Shown piece by piece: positions 32,739-43,923 of a DNA stretch of 64,000 nucleotides. Position 1 is the stretch's first letter, and every line of letters starts with the position of its first letter. Both the position numbers and the translations under genes were made by a program. Source of the stretch: an uncultured Clostridia bacterium (GTDB lineage: Bacteria > Bacillota > Clostridia > TANB77 > CAG-508); the NCBI GenBank assembly GCA_949155365.1, contig CASCUT010000002.1, positions 1 through 64,000 of the forward strand, written 5' to 3'. Under the pieces are notes generated by a model that saw only the letters and a program-made list of their open reading frames with translations, ran no database searches and had not been told where the DNA came from.

Positions 32739-35700
32739 ATGCGTAAAATGGAAAAAATGAAAAAATATACTCTTTTGAAAAAAATAGGAATTAGTATTCT
32801 TCTCATCATGAGTATGATTATACTACATCAAAGCGTAGAGGCAGTAACCGTAGAAACAAAAGTAGATGTAGAAAAATTATTTGATAAAAGTTCTATGATG
32901 CCAGCAAGAAATACCGCTGGTGGTTCTGGAATGTTACCACAATATTATGGAAGTGGAGCCAAAAGAAATGTAACATTAGAGGATAGCCGACTATTATTTC
33001 CAACTAATTCATGGAAAGCAACGATGGATGGAGAAGTAGTTTATTGTGCAGATTATGGTTCTTATGTTAGATATGCCAAATATGATGCAAACAACATTCA
33101 CTGGCTAAAGCCTGCTGGAACAGTAATACAAGAGGCTAACATACCAATAAATGCAGAAACTATTGGCGAAAAGCTACAAAGATTAGAGACTAGACTAAAT
33201 AAGAAATATAAAGATATGGCAGAAGCATGGGTAGGATATGTAGCAGGAAGCTATAAAATGGAAAAAAGTGTAAAATTACCAGGTCCATTTAATGCAATGG
33301 GATATTTAGTAGGTACAACAGGGGGAGAAACTGGTGATGACGACTTGTTAGGAATATTGCAAGAAATTGCCAGATCAGAAACAAATAGTCATACAATTAT
33401 GGAAAACTTCTTGAAAGCATTAGGAAAAGAAATGTGGCCAGGCAGATATAGTTCTTCTATCGATGCTCAATATGGTGAACCTACTATAACAGCAACACAA
33501 GGCCCAGAAGTTGTAGTTATGGAACAAAGTTCTGGAGGAAAAGCTGGTTATGCCGAAACAGGAGGAACAACTTATACAAATGATAAAAAAGCATTTATTT
33601 TCTCAGCATCTGAAGATGCCTATGGTTCAAAAGATTATGCTTCTGAATATACATTAAACGATATTCAAGGAGCTTATTGGAAAGTATTAGAAGAAGAAGG
33701 TGGAAGAACGCCAACAACACATCTAACAGCAAATGCAATCCCACTTTACGAAAAAGCAAAAGAATATGAAAAATTTGGTGGAAAATTCACAGCTTCTATT
33801 GATGACTCTCAAGCACAAGTAATTGTAGATAGAGACAATAAAGAATATATTGTAGGACCTTATTCGGTAAGTTATCCTTTCTTTGAAGATATTTCTTATA
33901 TGAAATCCATTGTTATCAATAATGATGAAAACTTATTATATGATGAATCTCATGATGGAATTGAAATTATCTTAGAAAATGGAAAAGGTACAGGAACAAT
34001 GATACCAGGTTCTAATGGAATGGAAAAAGAATATCCAAGACCAGGACAAAAATTCTTTGTTAAGTTTTCAGCAGAAAAAGCAGGTTTTCCAAAAGAAGTT
34101 ACATTAGATGTAAGATTTGAATACATCAATAGTACAAAGGCTACTCTAAATGCAGAACTTCAAGCACAAGCCAATATTTATAGATACTATGGTTATTGTC
34201 AAATATTAGGTGGATTATATCCAATGAAGGATGGATCAGCGAATTATACATTTTCTTGGCGAGTGAAACATGAGAGAACAGAAAATGTAAAAAATGAGGA
34301 TGGAACAGATAAGATAGGTGCTGATGGAAAAGTTGAAACAACAACGACTATTTGGTATGAAACGATTGTTAAACATGCGAATTTTACAGTATATATGCCA
34401 TATGTTATGATGAAACCAGAATACAAATCAGCAGATGCTCAGGAATTAAGCGTAATTGGAAAGGCAGAAAGAGAATACAAAATTGTAGGTTTAGGAAGTA
34501 CCATAGGAACTGGTGGAGGAATTACAATTGATTTAACAATGGAACTTGGTGGATATGTATGGGTAGATGAAGATGGCGGAAAAGAGAGCCTACCAAATGG
34601 AATTGATAATGGAGAAACAAGAGTTCCTAATGTACAAGTTACTTTATATAAAGAAGGTGGCGAGCAAATTGGAACTACCAAAACAAATGCAAATGGAGAA
34701 TATCGTTTCACTGATTTGAATTCTATGTATCAATACTATGTAAAATTTAGATACAATGGACAATACTATGAGCCAACCACTTATGCAAGTTCAGATACTT
34801 GGTATGATGCAGGATGGCAAACAAACTCTAATGCAACAGACAAAACTGGTGAAAGAGTAGCTTTTAATGCCAAATTTGCATCCATAGGCTCTTCCCCTGA
34901 AAACTATATGGGACCAAATAAAACTTATACAAGAGAAGAACTATTTAAGGCAGGTGCCATTGATGAATTTGGTAATCCAACAGGTGGCGGAGATGCTAGT
35001 ATGCAACAATATGTACAAGACTCTTTAATGGATGCTTATACAGGACCAGGAAGTGGATCTTATGACTTATATCCAGTACCAAGTCTATTTGTTATCGATA
35101 CCTTCCAATATCCTTGCTTGTATACACCAAATGCAGATGTATTATATCCAAATGCATACTACATTAACCTAGGTCTACATCCAAGACAAGATTCAGACCT
35201 TGCTATTAAAAAGGACGTAGACCATGTAGACTTAGAAATTAATGGACAAACACATCGATATACCTATGATACGATTGAAAATAAAATTGAGGCAGATAAT
35301 TCTTGGACAATTGGTGTAAACCTTTCCGACGCAAGTGTTCTTAATACCGATAAAGGATGGAGAGAAACTCAAGTAAGCGATGCCTATAGAACAAACTATG
35401 GAACTTCTTACTCAAGAGAACTATACAAATCAGATTATATTTATAAAGCTAGTATGTATGGTGAAAAAATGACAGAACTTGGAAAATCAAAATCAGACGA
35501 ACTAGAAATATATATTACTTATAAAATTATGGTACGTAACCAAGCTTTAAGTATTAGAGCAAGAGTAGATGAATTAGTAGATTACTATGACCAAGACTTA
35601 GAATACATAGATGAACGTTCTTATATTGAAGTAAAACGTAGCAGTCCAAATGCAGCACAAAAAGGTAGATACAGCGTAGGGGCAAGCAATACTACACGTT

Positions 35701-38084
35701 ACTCTGGAAATACAGTAACTAAAATTAATGGATATGATAACTTATATGTAACAGGCTTAAGCACAATGGGTGACGAAAATAGTAGTTACTTAGCCGCTGG
35801 ACAAACAGCCTATGTATACTTAACATTTAAAGTAAAGAAAGATAGAATTGACAACGAAGATTGGGTAAAACTAGATGAAGATGTAGTATCAGCAGCTGCA
35901 ATCGGTGTAGGTAAAGAAAACATTGTAGAAATCAATGGATACTCTACCCAATATGCACAAGGAACACAAGTACCAAACGTTGGGGATGTAAGCTTTAAGC
36001 CAGCAGGTATTGTAGATAGAGACTCTAACCCAGGTAACTTAAATCCAGCAGATGTGCCAAAAGATGGAGCAATTAATTATAATAACTTTGAAGATGATAC
36101 CGATAAAGCACCAAACATTAGAATTATCTTATACCGTGATGATGAAACTAACAGAGTAATTGTAGGAAATGTTTGGGAAGATGCAAGAACAGAAAGTATT
36201 GGAGTTACTACAACAGGAGATGGTATCAGACAAGACAAAGAGACTTTAATTAATGGTGTAACTGTACAATTAGTAGAATTAATGGAAAACGGAAAAGAAT
36301 ATGTATGGAGAGAATTTGGAGCTCCAGCAACACAAATAGGAGAAGAAATCGGAGGACCAAATACGATTGAAAAAGGAACTGGAACAGGTACCAAAGATGC
36401 AGAAACACCGATTATTAATTATAAAGGAATTGTACCAGATTACAAATTCGAAACAGCACACAATGGTCAATATGCATTCAAGTCCTTTATGCCAGGTAAA
36501 TATGTAGTAAGATTTATTTATGGAGATACCGTAAGAACTGTAACACCATCTTCCTTAAAAGCGGGTGGATTAAATGAAAAATCTTACAATGGACAAGATT
36601 ATAAATCAACCACTTACCAAGAAGGAATTAATCAAAATCTTGTATCAAACTTTAGAAAAGCAAACGTTTGGAAAAACGAAAACAACAACTTAAGATACAT
36701 TTGGCATAAAGCATCAACATGGAACTTAGGAATTGAAACCTTAGGAGAAGTATTAACAGAAGTAAGTACCTTTAAAGCGGATGCATCGAACAATGAAACC
36801 GCAGTAGCAACACAAAATATTGCAGAGCAAAAAGGTTACGTATATGATATTACAGCTTCCGATGCAAAGAAAGATGTATCTGATGCAAAAGATATTGAAA
36901 GCAGAAGAAATGAAGTAGTAGACTACTCAGATAATGATGTAACAAACTACATTGCGGAAGTATTAGCTTCTCATAAATCAGACTATGACACCATGAATGA
37001 TAGAAATCAATTACTAAAAGACCTAATGACCAATACAAAAATGAAAGCAGAAACAGGTATGATGGTAATTGAACTAGAATACGATAAACCAGGAACAGAA
37101 AATCAAACACAAAACAATAAACCAAGAAACTATAAAATTGAAAATGTAGACTTAGGACTAGAAGAAAGAGCAAAATCAGCCCTTGTATTAGACAAAGAAG
37201 TAACCAATGTAAAACTAACCTTAGCCGATGGTTCTATCCTATTTGACGCACAAGAAAAAGCAACTAACGTATTATGGAGAGACCATAAAGTATATGACAC
37301 AGCTTACAAAGGAAACATCTTAGACGAAACCAAATTTAAAGACATTCAAAACATTAGAGAGAAAAACGCAAATAAATTTGGACTAATCCAATTAACAATG
37401 GACGAAGAATTAATGCATGGTGCAACCATAGAAATTACTTACCGAGTAACCGTTACTAACGTAGGAGAAGTAGATTACAAAGATAATGCATTCTACTACA
37501 CAGGAAACAAATCCGGAAATGCAAAAGTAGTAACAACAAGAGCAGACCAAGTAATTGATTATGTAGCAAATAACTTACAATTCGACGCTTCAAGAAACAG
37601 TAATTGGAAAGTAATTGACAAAGACGAAATAAGGAATCAAGGTTTAGTAAATGAAAAACTAAAAGAACAAGTAAACAAATATAATACAATTATCATTACA
37701 GACAAACTAAATGCTGATTTAGTACCAAACCTATATAAAGAGAAAGTAGATAATAATGCAAAAGATAGTGTCAATGTACCATTAGTATTAACCCAATTAA
37801 TCACAGCAGAAAATGATGCAGATGACTTAACCTACAAGAATATAGTAGAAATTGTAAAAACAAGCAACACAGTAGGTAGAAGAATGGAATACTCAGTAGT
37901 CGGAAATCAAGACCCAACCGAAAAACCACAAGAACTAGACTCTGACATGTCAGAAATCGTAAGAATTCTACCACCATTCGGAAACGCAGGAAGACCAATC
38001 ATCATCATAGCAGTCACACTATTATCTGTAATAACTCTAGTAGGCGGAATCTTCTTTATCAAAAACAAAGTACTAAGAAAATAA
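32739..38084 (+). CDS. Giant surface protein with SdrD B-like domains and C-terminal TM anchor
   Basis: GGYVWVDEDGGKESLPNGIDNGETRVPNVQVTLYKEGG...TNANGEYRFTDL; GNVWEDARTES...; C-terminal TM and KNKVLRK. Confidence 0.85.
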   Translation: MRKMEKMKKYTLLKKIGISILLIMSMIILHQSVEAVTVETKVDVEKLFDKSSMMPARNTAGGSGMLPQYYGSGAKRNVTLEDSRLLFPTNSWKATMDGEVVYCADYGSYVRYAKYDANNIHWLKPAGTVIQEANIPINAETIGEKLQRLETRLNKKYKDMAEAWVGYVAGSYKMEKSVKLPGPFNAMGYLVGTTGGETGDDDLLGILQEIARSETNSHTIMENFLKALGKEMWPGRYSSSIDAQYGEPTITATQGPEVVVMEQSSGGKAGYAETGGTTYTNDKKAFIFSASEDAYGSKDYASEYTLNDIQGAYWKVLEEEGGRTPTTHLTANAIPLYEKAKEYEKFGGKFTASIDDSQAQVIVDRDNKEYIVGPYSVSYPFFEDISYMKSIVINNDENLLYDESHDGIEIILENGKGTGTMIPGSNGMEKEYPRPGQKFFVKFSAEKAGFPKEVTLDVRFEYINSTKATLNAELQAQANIYRYYGYCQILGGLYPMKDGSANYTFSWRVKHERTENVKNEDGTDKIGADGKVETTTTIWYETIVKHANFTVYMPYVMMKPEYKSADAQELSVIGKAEREYKIVGLGSTIGTGGGITIDLTMELGGYVWVDEDGGKESLPNGIDNGETRVPNVQVTLYKEGGEQIGTTKTNANGEYRFTDLNSMYQYYVKFRYNGQYYEPTTYASSDTWYDAGWQTNSNATDKTGERVAFNAKFASIGSSPENYMGPNKTYTREELFKAGAIDEFGNPTGGGDASMQQYVQDSLMDAYTGPGSGSYDLYPVPSLFVIDTFQYPCLYTPNADVLYPNAYYINLGLHPRQDSDLAIKKDVDHVDLEINGQTHRYTYDTIENKIEADNSWTIGVNLSDASVLNTDKGWRETQVSDAYRTNYGTSYSRELYKSDYIYKASMYGEKMTELGKSKSDELEIYITYKIMVRNQALSIRARVDELVDYYDQDLEYIDERSYIEVKRSSPNAAQKGRYSVGASNTTRYSGNTVTKINGYDNLYVTGLSTMGDENSSYLAAGQTAYVYLTFKVKKDRIDNEDWVKLDEDVVSAAAIGVGKENIVEINGYSTQYAQGTQVPNVGDVSFKPAGIVDRDSNPGNLNPADVPKDGAINYNNFEDDTDKAPNIRIILYRDDETNRVIVGNVWEDARTESIGVTTTGDGIRQDKETLINGVTVQLVELMENGKEYVWREFGAPATQIGEEIGGPNTIEKGTGTGTKDAETPIINYKGIVPDYKFETAHNGQYAFKSFMPGKYVVRFIYGDTVRTVTPSSLKAGGLNEKSYNGQDYKSTTYQEGINQNLVSNFRKANVWKNENNNLRYIWHKASTWNLGIETLGEVLTEVSTFKADASNNETAVATQNIAEQKGYVYDITASDAKKDVSDAKDIESRRNEVVDYSDNDVTNYIAEVLASHKSDYDTMNDRNQLLKDLMTNTKMKAETGMMVIELEYDKPGTENQTQNNKPRNYKIENVDLGLEERAKSALVLDKEVTNVKLTLADGSILFDAQEKATNVLWRDHKVYDTAYKGNILDETKFKDIQNIREKNANKFGLIQLTMDEELMHGATIEITYRVTVTNVGEVDYKDNAFYYTGNKSGNAKVVTTRADQVIDYVANNLQFDASRNSNWKVIDKDEIRNQGLVNEKLKEQVNKYNTIIITDKLNADLVPNLYKEKVDNNAKDSVNVPLVLTQLITAENDADDLTYKNIVEIVKTSNTVGRRMEYSVVGNQDPTEKPQELDSDMSEIVRILPPFGNAGRPIIIIAVTLLSVITLVGGIFFIKNKVLRK

Positions 38085-38087
38085 GAA

Positions 38088-38120
38088 ATGTCCCTTTGGG
38101 GACGTTCCCAAAAGAGACAT
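38088..38120. repeat. GGGGACG-type inverted repeat
   Basis: atgtccctttggggacgttcccaaaagagacat. Confidence 0.65.
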
Positions 38121-38125
38121 AAAAC

Positions 38126-38161
38126 AAAAATAGTAGAAGAATATCATCTTCTACTATTTTT
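38126..38161 (+). terminator. Rho-independent terminator
   Basis: aaaaatagtagaagaatatcatcttctactatttttc. Confidence 0.7.
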
Positions 38162-38393
38162 CTATTTCTATCATTTTTTCTTTGAACCACTTGTATTTTT
38201 CCCTATTTTACGATAAAATACATAAAACAAAAGAGAAATAAAAGATAAAAAATAAAGAAAAGAGAAAAATATATCACAAGTTGTAAAAAACTTTTTTTGT
38301 TTTCGTACCAAAAACGACAAATAATGAAAACAGTTTGTACTAAAATAAACAAGCAAAGAAAAACGAAAAGAAAAAAGTAAGAGGTGGTAAAGG

Positions 38394-40898
38394 ATGTTTC
38401 AAAATATAGCAAAGGATTTTGAAGAAAATCAAAATACCTATGAGGATGTTGAATTAAATAAAAAAATGAACATAAAGCAAGTACTGAAAAAGTGTTTAAG
38501 CAAGCAATTAGGGATAGTGTACCTAGTATCCTTTTTGCTTTCTTTTGTTAGTTTCGGAATGAATAAAGAACTAGCACCTTTCGGAATGGCAATATTAATG
38601 GCAACACTTAGCAATTGTATTCCGATTGGAATCGTAAGCATTTTGGTAGTTACTGGGACAAGCATTGCCTTTGGTGGACAAGCAACAGTAAGAGTGCTAC
38701 TAACATTACTACTAGTGTTTGTTAGCATTTTAATAAAAGCTCCTAAATATGCAGAAGAATCTAATGAAAAAAGAAAACTAGGGCTTCGCTTATTTATTAG
38801 TTGCCTTGTTGTACAAATAGCGCAAATACTAGGGAAAGAAATCATGGTGTATGATTTACTAGTCTGCTTTATTCAGAGTATAGCAACATACATATTTTAT
38901 AAAATATTTGCCAATAGCATTCCTGCTATTACAAGTATAGGAGAAAGAAAAGCATATTCGATAGAAGAAGTGATGGGAGCAAGTTTGCTATTTGCTATTA
39001 GTGTTTGTGCTATAGGAAATATCAATGTATTTGGCTACTCCGTAAGAAATATTTTATGTATTTTAATTGTTCTTATTATGGGTTGGAAAAATGGAATACT
39101 AGTAGGAGCAACAGCAGGTGTTACGATAGGTAGTGTGGTAGGTATTGTTGGAGAGGCAGAGCCAATCATGATTGCAACCTATGCCTTATCTGGAATGATA
39201 GCAGGCATATTCCATCGTTTAGGAAAAATAGGAGTAGTAATAGGATTTGTATTGGGAAATATTCTACTTTCCTATATAACAAATGGGAATACCTCTTCTA
39301 TCATCGCACTACAAGAAATTCTAATTGCATCTTTAGGCTTATTAGCACTACCAAACAAAATGAAAATAGACATTGAAGAATTCTATGGAAATACAAAACT
39401 ATTACCAGAAAGTAGTAGAAATACATTAGAAGAAAATAAGGAAGCAATTTATAAACTAAATAGCATGTCAGAGACCATCTTCGAAATGGCAAAAACATAT
39501 AAAGAAGCAGCAGCTACCATTGTAGATGAAGACGAACGAAAAAGACAAGAAGAAGATAATTTAACCATTTTTGAGAAAGAATTGGAAAATAATATAGAAG
39601 GTTTAGAAGAAAACATTCTATTTGATGATATTTACACACCAGAAGATAATTTATTAGAAGATATTTTTGAACACTTATTAGAAAATGAAATCATCACCAG
39701 AAGAGATTTATTAACCATATTAGCAAACCATAATAATTATATCATAGGGTATGAAAGAGAATATATCAATGATGCAGTAGAACGAGATATTGCCCAAATG
39801 GTAAAAGCGATGAACGATTCTTATAAAGTAAGCAAACTAAACTTTATATGGAAGAAAAAATTAGATGAAAATAAAAAAGCGGTTTCAAACCAATTAGAAG
39901 AAGTATCCAAAGCAATAGGAGCATTAGCGAGTGAAATTGAACAAGAGGAAGAAGATCCATTTGCAAAGGAAAAAGAAGAAATCCAAATATTATTACAAGA
40001 AAAAGAAATAAAAGTACAAAATATTAATATTAAAAAAGAAACTTCAGGAAGAACAAAAGTAACCTTATACACAGATTGTTGTGAAAATGTGGAAAACCCA
40101 GCTTGTAATGTAAAGAAAATGACAAAAATGTTATCCAAAGCATGCAAAGAAAATATGGTACTACAAAAGCAAGAGTGTGCATTAAGAGCAAAAAGGCCAA
40201 ACTGTCAATATACCTATTTGTCAGAAGATAAACAAATCGTTCAAATAGGAGTAGCAAAAGCTACGAAAGCAGGCTCGACAGTATCAGGAGATACTTCCAT
40301 TCAAACCAGTCTAGAAGATGGAAAATATCTAATTGCATTAAGTGATGGAATGGGGTCTGGAGCAGAGGCAAGAAAAGCAAGTAAAACAGCAATTACTATG
40401 TTGGAAAAATTATTGTCTGCTGGCTTTGATAAAGATGCTTCTTTAAGATTAATCAATTCATGTTTAAACACAATAGGACAAGAAGACATGTATGCAACAT
40501 TAGATATTGCCGTATTAGACTTATACGCCGGAAATCTAGAATTTATTAAAAATGGAGCTTGTCCAACCTATGTAAAGAATAACCGAAATGTCCAAGTATT
40601 AAAATCAGTATCACTACCTACAGGAATTTTAAGTGACATTGATTTGGTAGTCTATGATAAAGATTTGCAAGAAGGAGATATTTTAGTTATGTGTAGTGAT
40701 GGTATTTTAGAGTCATCAGAAGAATACACAAACAAAGAACTATGGTTAAAATTCTTGTTAGAAGAAATAGAGACAAATGAAGTACAAAAAATAGCAGATA
40801 TTATTTTACAAGAAGCAATTGACAACAACTATGGAATGGCCAAAGACGATATGACAGTAATGGTAGCCAAAATTAAAAGAAATCCACAAAATAAATAA
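38394..40898 (+). CDS. spoIIE: Stage II sporulation protein E (PP2C-type phosphatase)
   Basis: N-terminal multi-TM; LIALSDGMGSGAEARKASKTAITMLEKLLSAGFD; LVMCSDGILES. Confidence 0.92.
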   Translation: MFQNIAKDFEENQNTYEDVELNKKMNIKQVLKKCLSKQLGIVYLVSFLLSFVSFGMNKELAPFGMAILMATLSNCIPIGIVSILVVTGTSIAFGGQATVRVLLTLLLVFVSILIKAPKYAEESNEKRKLGLRLFISCLVVQIAQILGKEIMVYDLLVCFIQSIATYIFYKIFANSIPAITSIGERKAYSIEEVMGASLLFAISVCAIGNINVFGYSVRNILCILIVLIMGWKNGILVGATAGVTIGSVVGIVGEAEPIMIATYALSGMIAGIFHRLGKIGVVIGFVLGNILLSYITNGNTSSIIALQEILIASLGLLALPNKMKIDIEEFYGNTKLLPESSRNTLEENKEAIYKLNSMSETIFEMAKTYKEAAATIVDEDERKRQEEDNLTIFEKELENNIEGLEENILFDDIYTPEDNLLEDIFEHLLENEIITRRDLLTILANHNNYIIGYEREYINDAVERDIAQMVKAMNDSYKVSKLNFIWKKKLDENKKAVSNQLEEVSKAIGALASEIEQEEEDPFAKEKEEIQILLQEKEIKVQNINIKKETSGRTKVTLYTDCCENVENPACNVKKMTKMLSKACKENMVLQKQECALRAKRPNCQYTYLSEDKQIVQIGVAKATKAGSTVSGDTSIQTSLEDGKYLIALSDGMGSGAEARKASKTAITMLEKLLSAGFDKDASLRLINSCLNTIGQEDMYATLDIAVLDLYAGNLEFIKNGACPTYVKNNRNVQVLKSVSLPTGILSDIDLVVYDKDLQEGDILVMCSDGILESSEEYTNKELWLKFLLEEIETNEVQKIADIILQEAIDNNYGMAKDDMTVMVAKIKRNPQNK

Positions 40899-40977
40899 AA
40901 ATAGCGAAAGTACAAAAAAGAAGAATAAAGGGTTCCTTACATTTCATAAAAACATGCTGAAAAAAGAAAAACAAAAG

Positions 40978-41004
40978 AAACAAGGTGTAAAACCTTGTTT
41001 TTTT
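40978..41004 (+). terminator. Rho-independent terminator
   Basis: aaacaaggtgtaaaaccttgttttttt. Confidence 0.7.
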
Positions 41005-41064
41005 ATGCCGAAATATGGTATAGTATAGGAGAAAAGAATTGCCTAATAATAAGGAGAGATTAAT

Positions 41065-42591
41065 ATGAGTAGAAATAGAACACGAGGAAGAAGATATAAT
41101 GGAGATAAAAAATTAAACATGAAAAAAGTATTTGCTGTTTTGATAGCTATTCTTGTAATTTTTATGTTTATATTAGGAATGAAGGAAATCTTAAAAGGTG
41201 GATCAAAAACAAATGAAAAACTATTTCCACTAGCATATTATGCAATATATGAACAAGAAAAATGGGGGGTAATCGACACAAAAGGTAATGTGGTCATAGA
41301 GCCAAGTTATGAAGAAATGATTGTAATACCAGATAGTACAAAACCAGTCTTTATTTGTATGGAAGAGGTAAACTATGAAGAAGGTACTTATCAATCAAAA
41401 GCAATTAATGAAAAGAAACAAACGTTATATACAAATTACGATAAAATAGAGCCAATTTATTACCAAGATGAAAATCATACACTAAGCTATGAAACCAATA
41501 TACTAAAAGTGCAAAAAGATGGAAAATATGGATTAATCAATTTAGAAGGAAAAGAGTTAATTAGTTGCATACAAGATAAGATAGAACCAATAGAAGGCGT
41601 AAAATCTGTTTTTGTAACAGAGATAGAAAAGAAAAAAGGTCTAGTAGATAGTATGGGAAAAGTGATAATAGAAAATAAATACCAAGAGATAACATCCCTT
41701 ACGAATCAATATGAAAATGGATTTATTGTAAAGAATGAGCAAGGAAAATATGGTGTTATAAACTATGATACTAGTATGGCAATAGAGGAAAAATATGATG
41801 CGATTCAAAAAGTATATGGAAACAAAATGTATGTAGTAAAAGAAGGAAACATTTGGAAGATTGTAAACACAGAGGGAGAGTCTTTTATTGAAAACCGTTT
41901 TGAAGAAGTAATAGAAATGAATGGCGAGAATATTGTAATAAAAGTAAATGGAAAATACGGACTAATTAATACAAAAGCAGAAGAAAAACTACCAGCCATC
42001 TATGATGACTTAACCTATGCTTTTTCGGACTACTATATTGCAAAAAAAGATAATCGATATGGAATACTAACAAGCAGTAAGGAAGAAGCACTAGCGTTTG
42101 AGTATACCTACATTAATTATTTAAGTAATATTGGATTTTTACAAGCGGAAACAGAAACATTAGAATCAAAATTATTAGATCGAAATTTAACAGTAAAAGT
42201 AACCGGAATGATAACAGAAATAAACCAAGATAAAAACTACATTCGAGTAAGAGAAAATGGAGAATACCAATATTACAACTTTAAATTAGAGAAAAAAGAA
42301 AATACCGAAATATTAAAAACAAATACCATATTCTTAAGCAAAAAAGACGGAAAATATGGCTATGTGAATGAAAAAGGAATTGTAGTAGTAGACTACCAAT
42401 ATGAAGATGCGACAGAACAAAATAAATATGGATATGTAGCAGTAAAAAAAGACGGAAAATGGGGATGCCTAGATGCAAAAGGTAAAGTAGTAGTAGAACC
42501 AACATATTCATTAGAAAACAGCTTAGTAGTAGACTTTATTTCAAAATGGCATTTAGCAAGTGACTTAAATGCAAATTATTACACAAGATAA
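41065..42591 (+). CDS. WG-repeat containing membrane-anchored protein
   Basis: Repeated xKWGVIDTKGNVVIEPSYE / GKYGLINLEGKELI / KWGCLDAKGKVVVEPTY. Confidence 0.88.
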   Translation: MSRNRTRGRRYNGDKKLNMKKVFAVLIAILVIFMFILGMKEILKGGSKTNEKLFPLAYYAIYEQEKWGVIDTKGNVVIEPSYEEMIVIPDSTKPVFICMEEVNYEEGTYQSKAINEKKQTLYTNYDKIEPIYYQDENHTLSYETNILKVQKDGKYGLINLEGKELISCIQDKIEPIEGVKSVFVTEIEKKKGLVDSMGKVIIENKYQEITSLTNQYENGFIVKNEQGKYGVINYDTSMAIEEKYDAIQKVYGNKMYVVKEGNIWKIVNTEGESFIENRFEEVIEMNGENIVIKVNGKYGLINTKAEEKLPAIYDDLTYAFSDYYIAKKDNRYGILTSSKEEALAFEYTYINYLSNIGFLQAETETLESKLLDRNLTVKVTGMITEINQDKNYIRVRENGEYQYYNFKLEKKENTEILKTNTIFLSKKDGKYGYVNEKGIVVVDYQYEDATEQNKYGYVAVKKDGKWGCLDAKGKVVVEPTYSLENSLVVDFISKWHLASDLNANYYTR

Positions 42592-42603
42592 TAAAAAAGC
42601 AGA

Positions 42604-42633
42604 CAAGGGAATGAAGATAAGACATTCCCTTGC
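42604..42633 (+). terminator. Hairpin after WG-repeat gene
   Basis: aagggaatgaagataagacattccctt. Confidence 0.5.
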
Positions 42634-42656
42634 TACTTGAAACAAAGGAGAAAAAA

Positions 42657-43892
42657 ATGAAGCAAAAGACAAAATATCAATATTCGTATTTTATTTATCC
42701 TTATATTATAGAAGAAGAAAAATATGAAAGATATTTATTAAAGCTATTAAGGGATAAACATTGTAAATTAAAAATATGGGAGAGAGAAAAAGATTTCAAT
42801 ATTTATACTTATTTTTTACCAAAAGTAAGAGAATATTTATTTTGGTCTTTTTCTTATTCGAAAGAGAAAAAAAGAAAATTAGAAGAGTTAGAAGTAAAAA
42901 TGAAATCTACCTTGCTTGCGAAATATCCTTGTACGATGTTTGAATATACACTAGGGGAAGAAATACAAGGAAAAGTAGGAGAAGCAAATGGTATCTTTTT
43001 TGATATTCAAAAAATAGAAATTGTATGTTTTCAAACGGGAATTTGTTTTTTATTATTAAAAACAACGGTAGAAGGAGAAAATAATTTTTCAGATGTTTTA
43101 AACTTTAATTATAAGTTTCGTGATATTAATTCAGAGTTTATTTCATTAAAAAATTATGAAAATATTCGCTTACAAACAAATGCGTTTAAGGATATGAAGG
43201 AGTTGTCTACGGTAATAAAAGGGATAACAGGTAGTAATAAAGAAGCAAAAGAAATGAATTTAGAGAAAGAAAGATTTTTAACTTATTCGTATGTGTGTTT
43301 AGATGATATGGAAAGAAAGTTAGAAGAAGAGGATTTTTCTGACCTAAAAGAAGAGTTTGTGAAGTTTAGTAATATCTTACCAAGTAATTATCAAGTGAAT
43401 TACAGTGAAGAGCGATATCGTAAGCAAATATGGCAACCCTTAAAATATACGAGGATGGGATTTACAAAGCAGGGAACGGTGTTATTAACGACGACTTCTT
43501 ATCCGGAAAATTATACAAAATTGCCATTTGCGTTTGAAAAAGAATATTTGTATACCTATCTATTGACATTATATAAAAAAATTTATTTAAAGAAAATGAA
43601 TTTAGAGTTTAAAAAGGGAAAAAAGACAAGAAAGTTCCAAAAGGCGAAAGAACAGTTTTTGGATTTTACAAGTAATGTTTGGATACAAGAGATAACAGAA
43701 GATGAGGAAGGTTGTAGATTGCATAAAAAATGGAAGGAAACATTGGAGTTAGAGTATTTATATGCAGAGACAAAAAATCAATATGAGATGATATATAAAG
43801 ATTTAACTATTGGAGTGACAAGAAAGATAAATTATTTTTTGATGGCAGTGTTAGTGGGAACTTTGCTATTTGTTATGTTTCATTGGTTGTAG
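42657..43892 (+). CDS. Hypothetical protein with C-terminal TM
   Basis: RBS acaaaggag; KINYFLMAVLVGTLLFVMFHWL C-terminus. Confidence 0.7.
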   Translation: MKQKTKYQYSYFIYPYIIEEEKYERYLLKLLRDKHCKLKIWEREKDFNIYTYFLPKVREYLFWSFSYSKEKKRKLEELEVKMKSTLLAKYPCTMFEYTLGEEIQGKVGEANGIFFDIQKIEIVCFQTGICFLLLKTTVEGENNFSDVLNFNYKFRDINSEFISLKNYENIRLQTNAFKDMKELSTVIKGITGSNKEAKEMNLEKERFLTYSYVCLDDMERKLEEEDFSDLKEEFVKFSNILPSNYQVNYSEERYRKQIWQPLKYTRMGFTKQGTVLLTTTSYPENYTKLPFAFEKEYLYTYLLTLYKKIYLKKMNLEFKKGKKTRKFQKAKEQFLDFTSNVWIQEITEDEEGCRLHKKWKETLELEYLYAETKNQYEMIYKDLTIGVTRKINYFLMAVLVGTLLFVMFHWL

Positions 43893-43923
43893 GAAAACGG
43901 TTTGAAGGGAATAGGAGGAAGTT

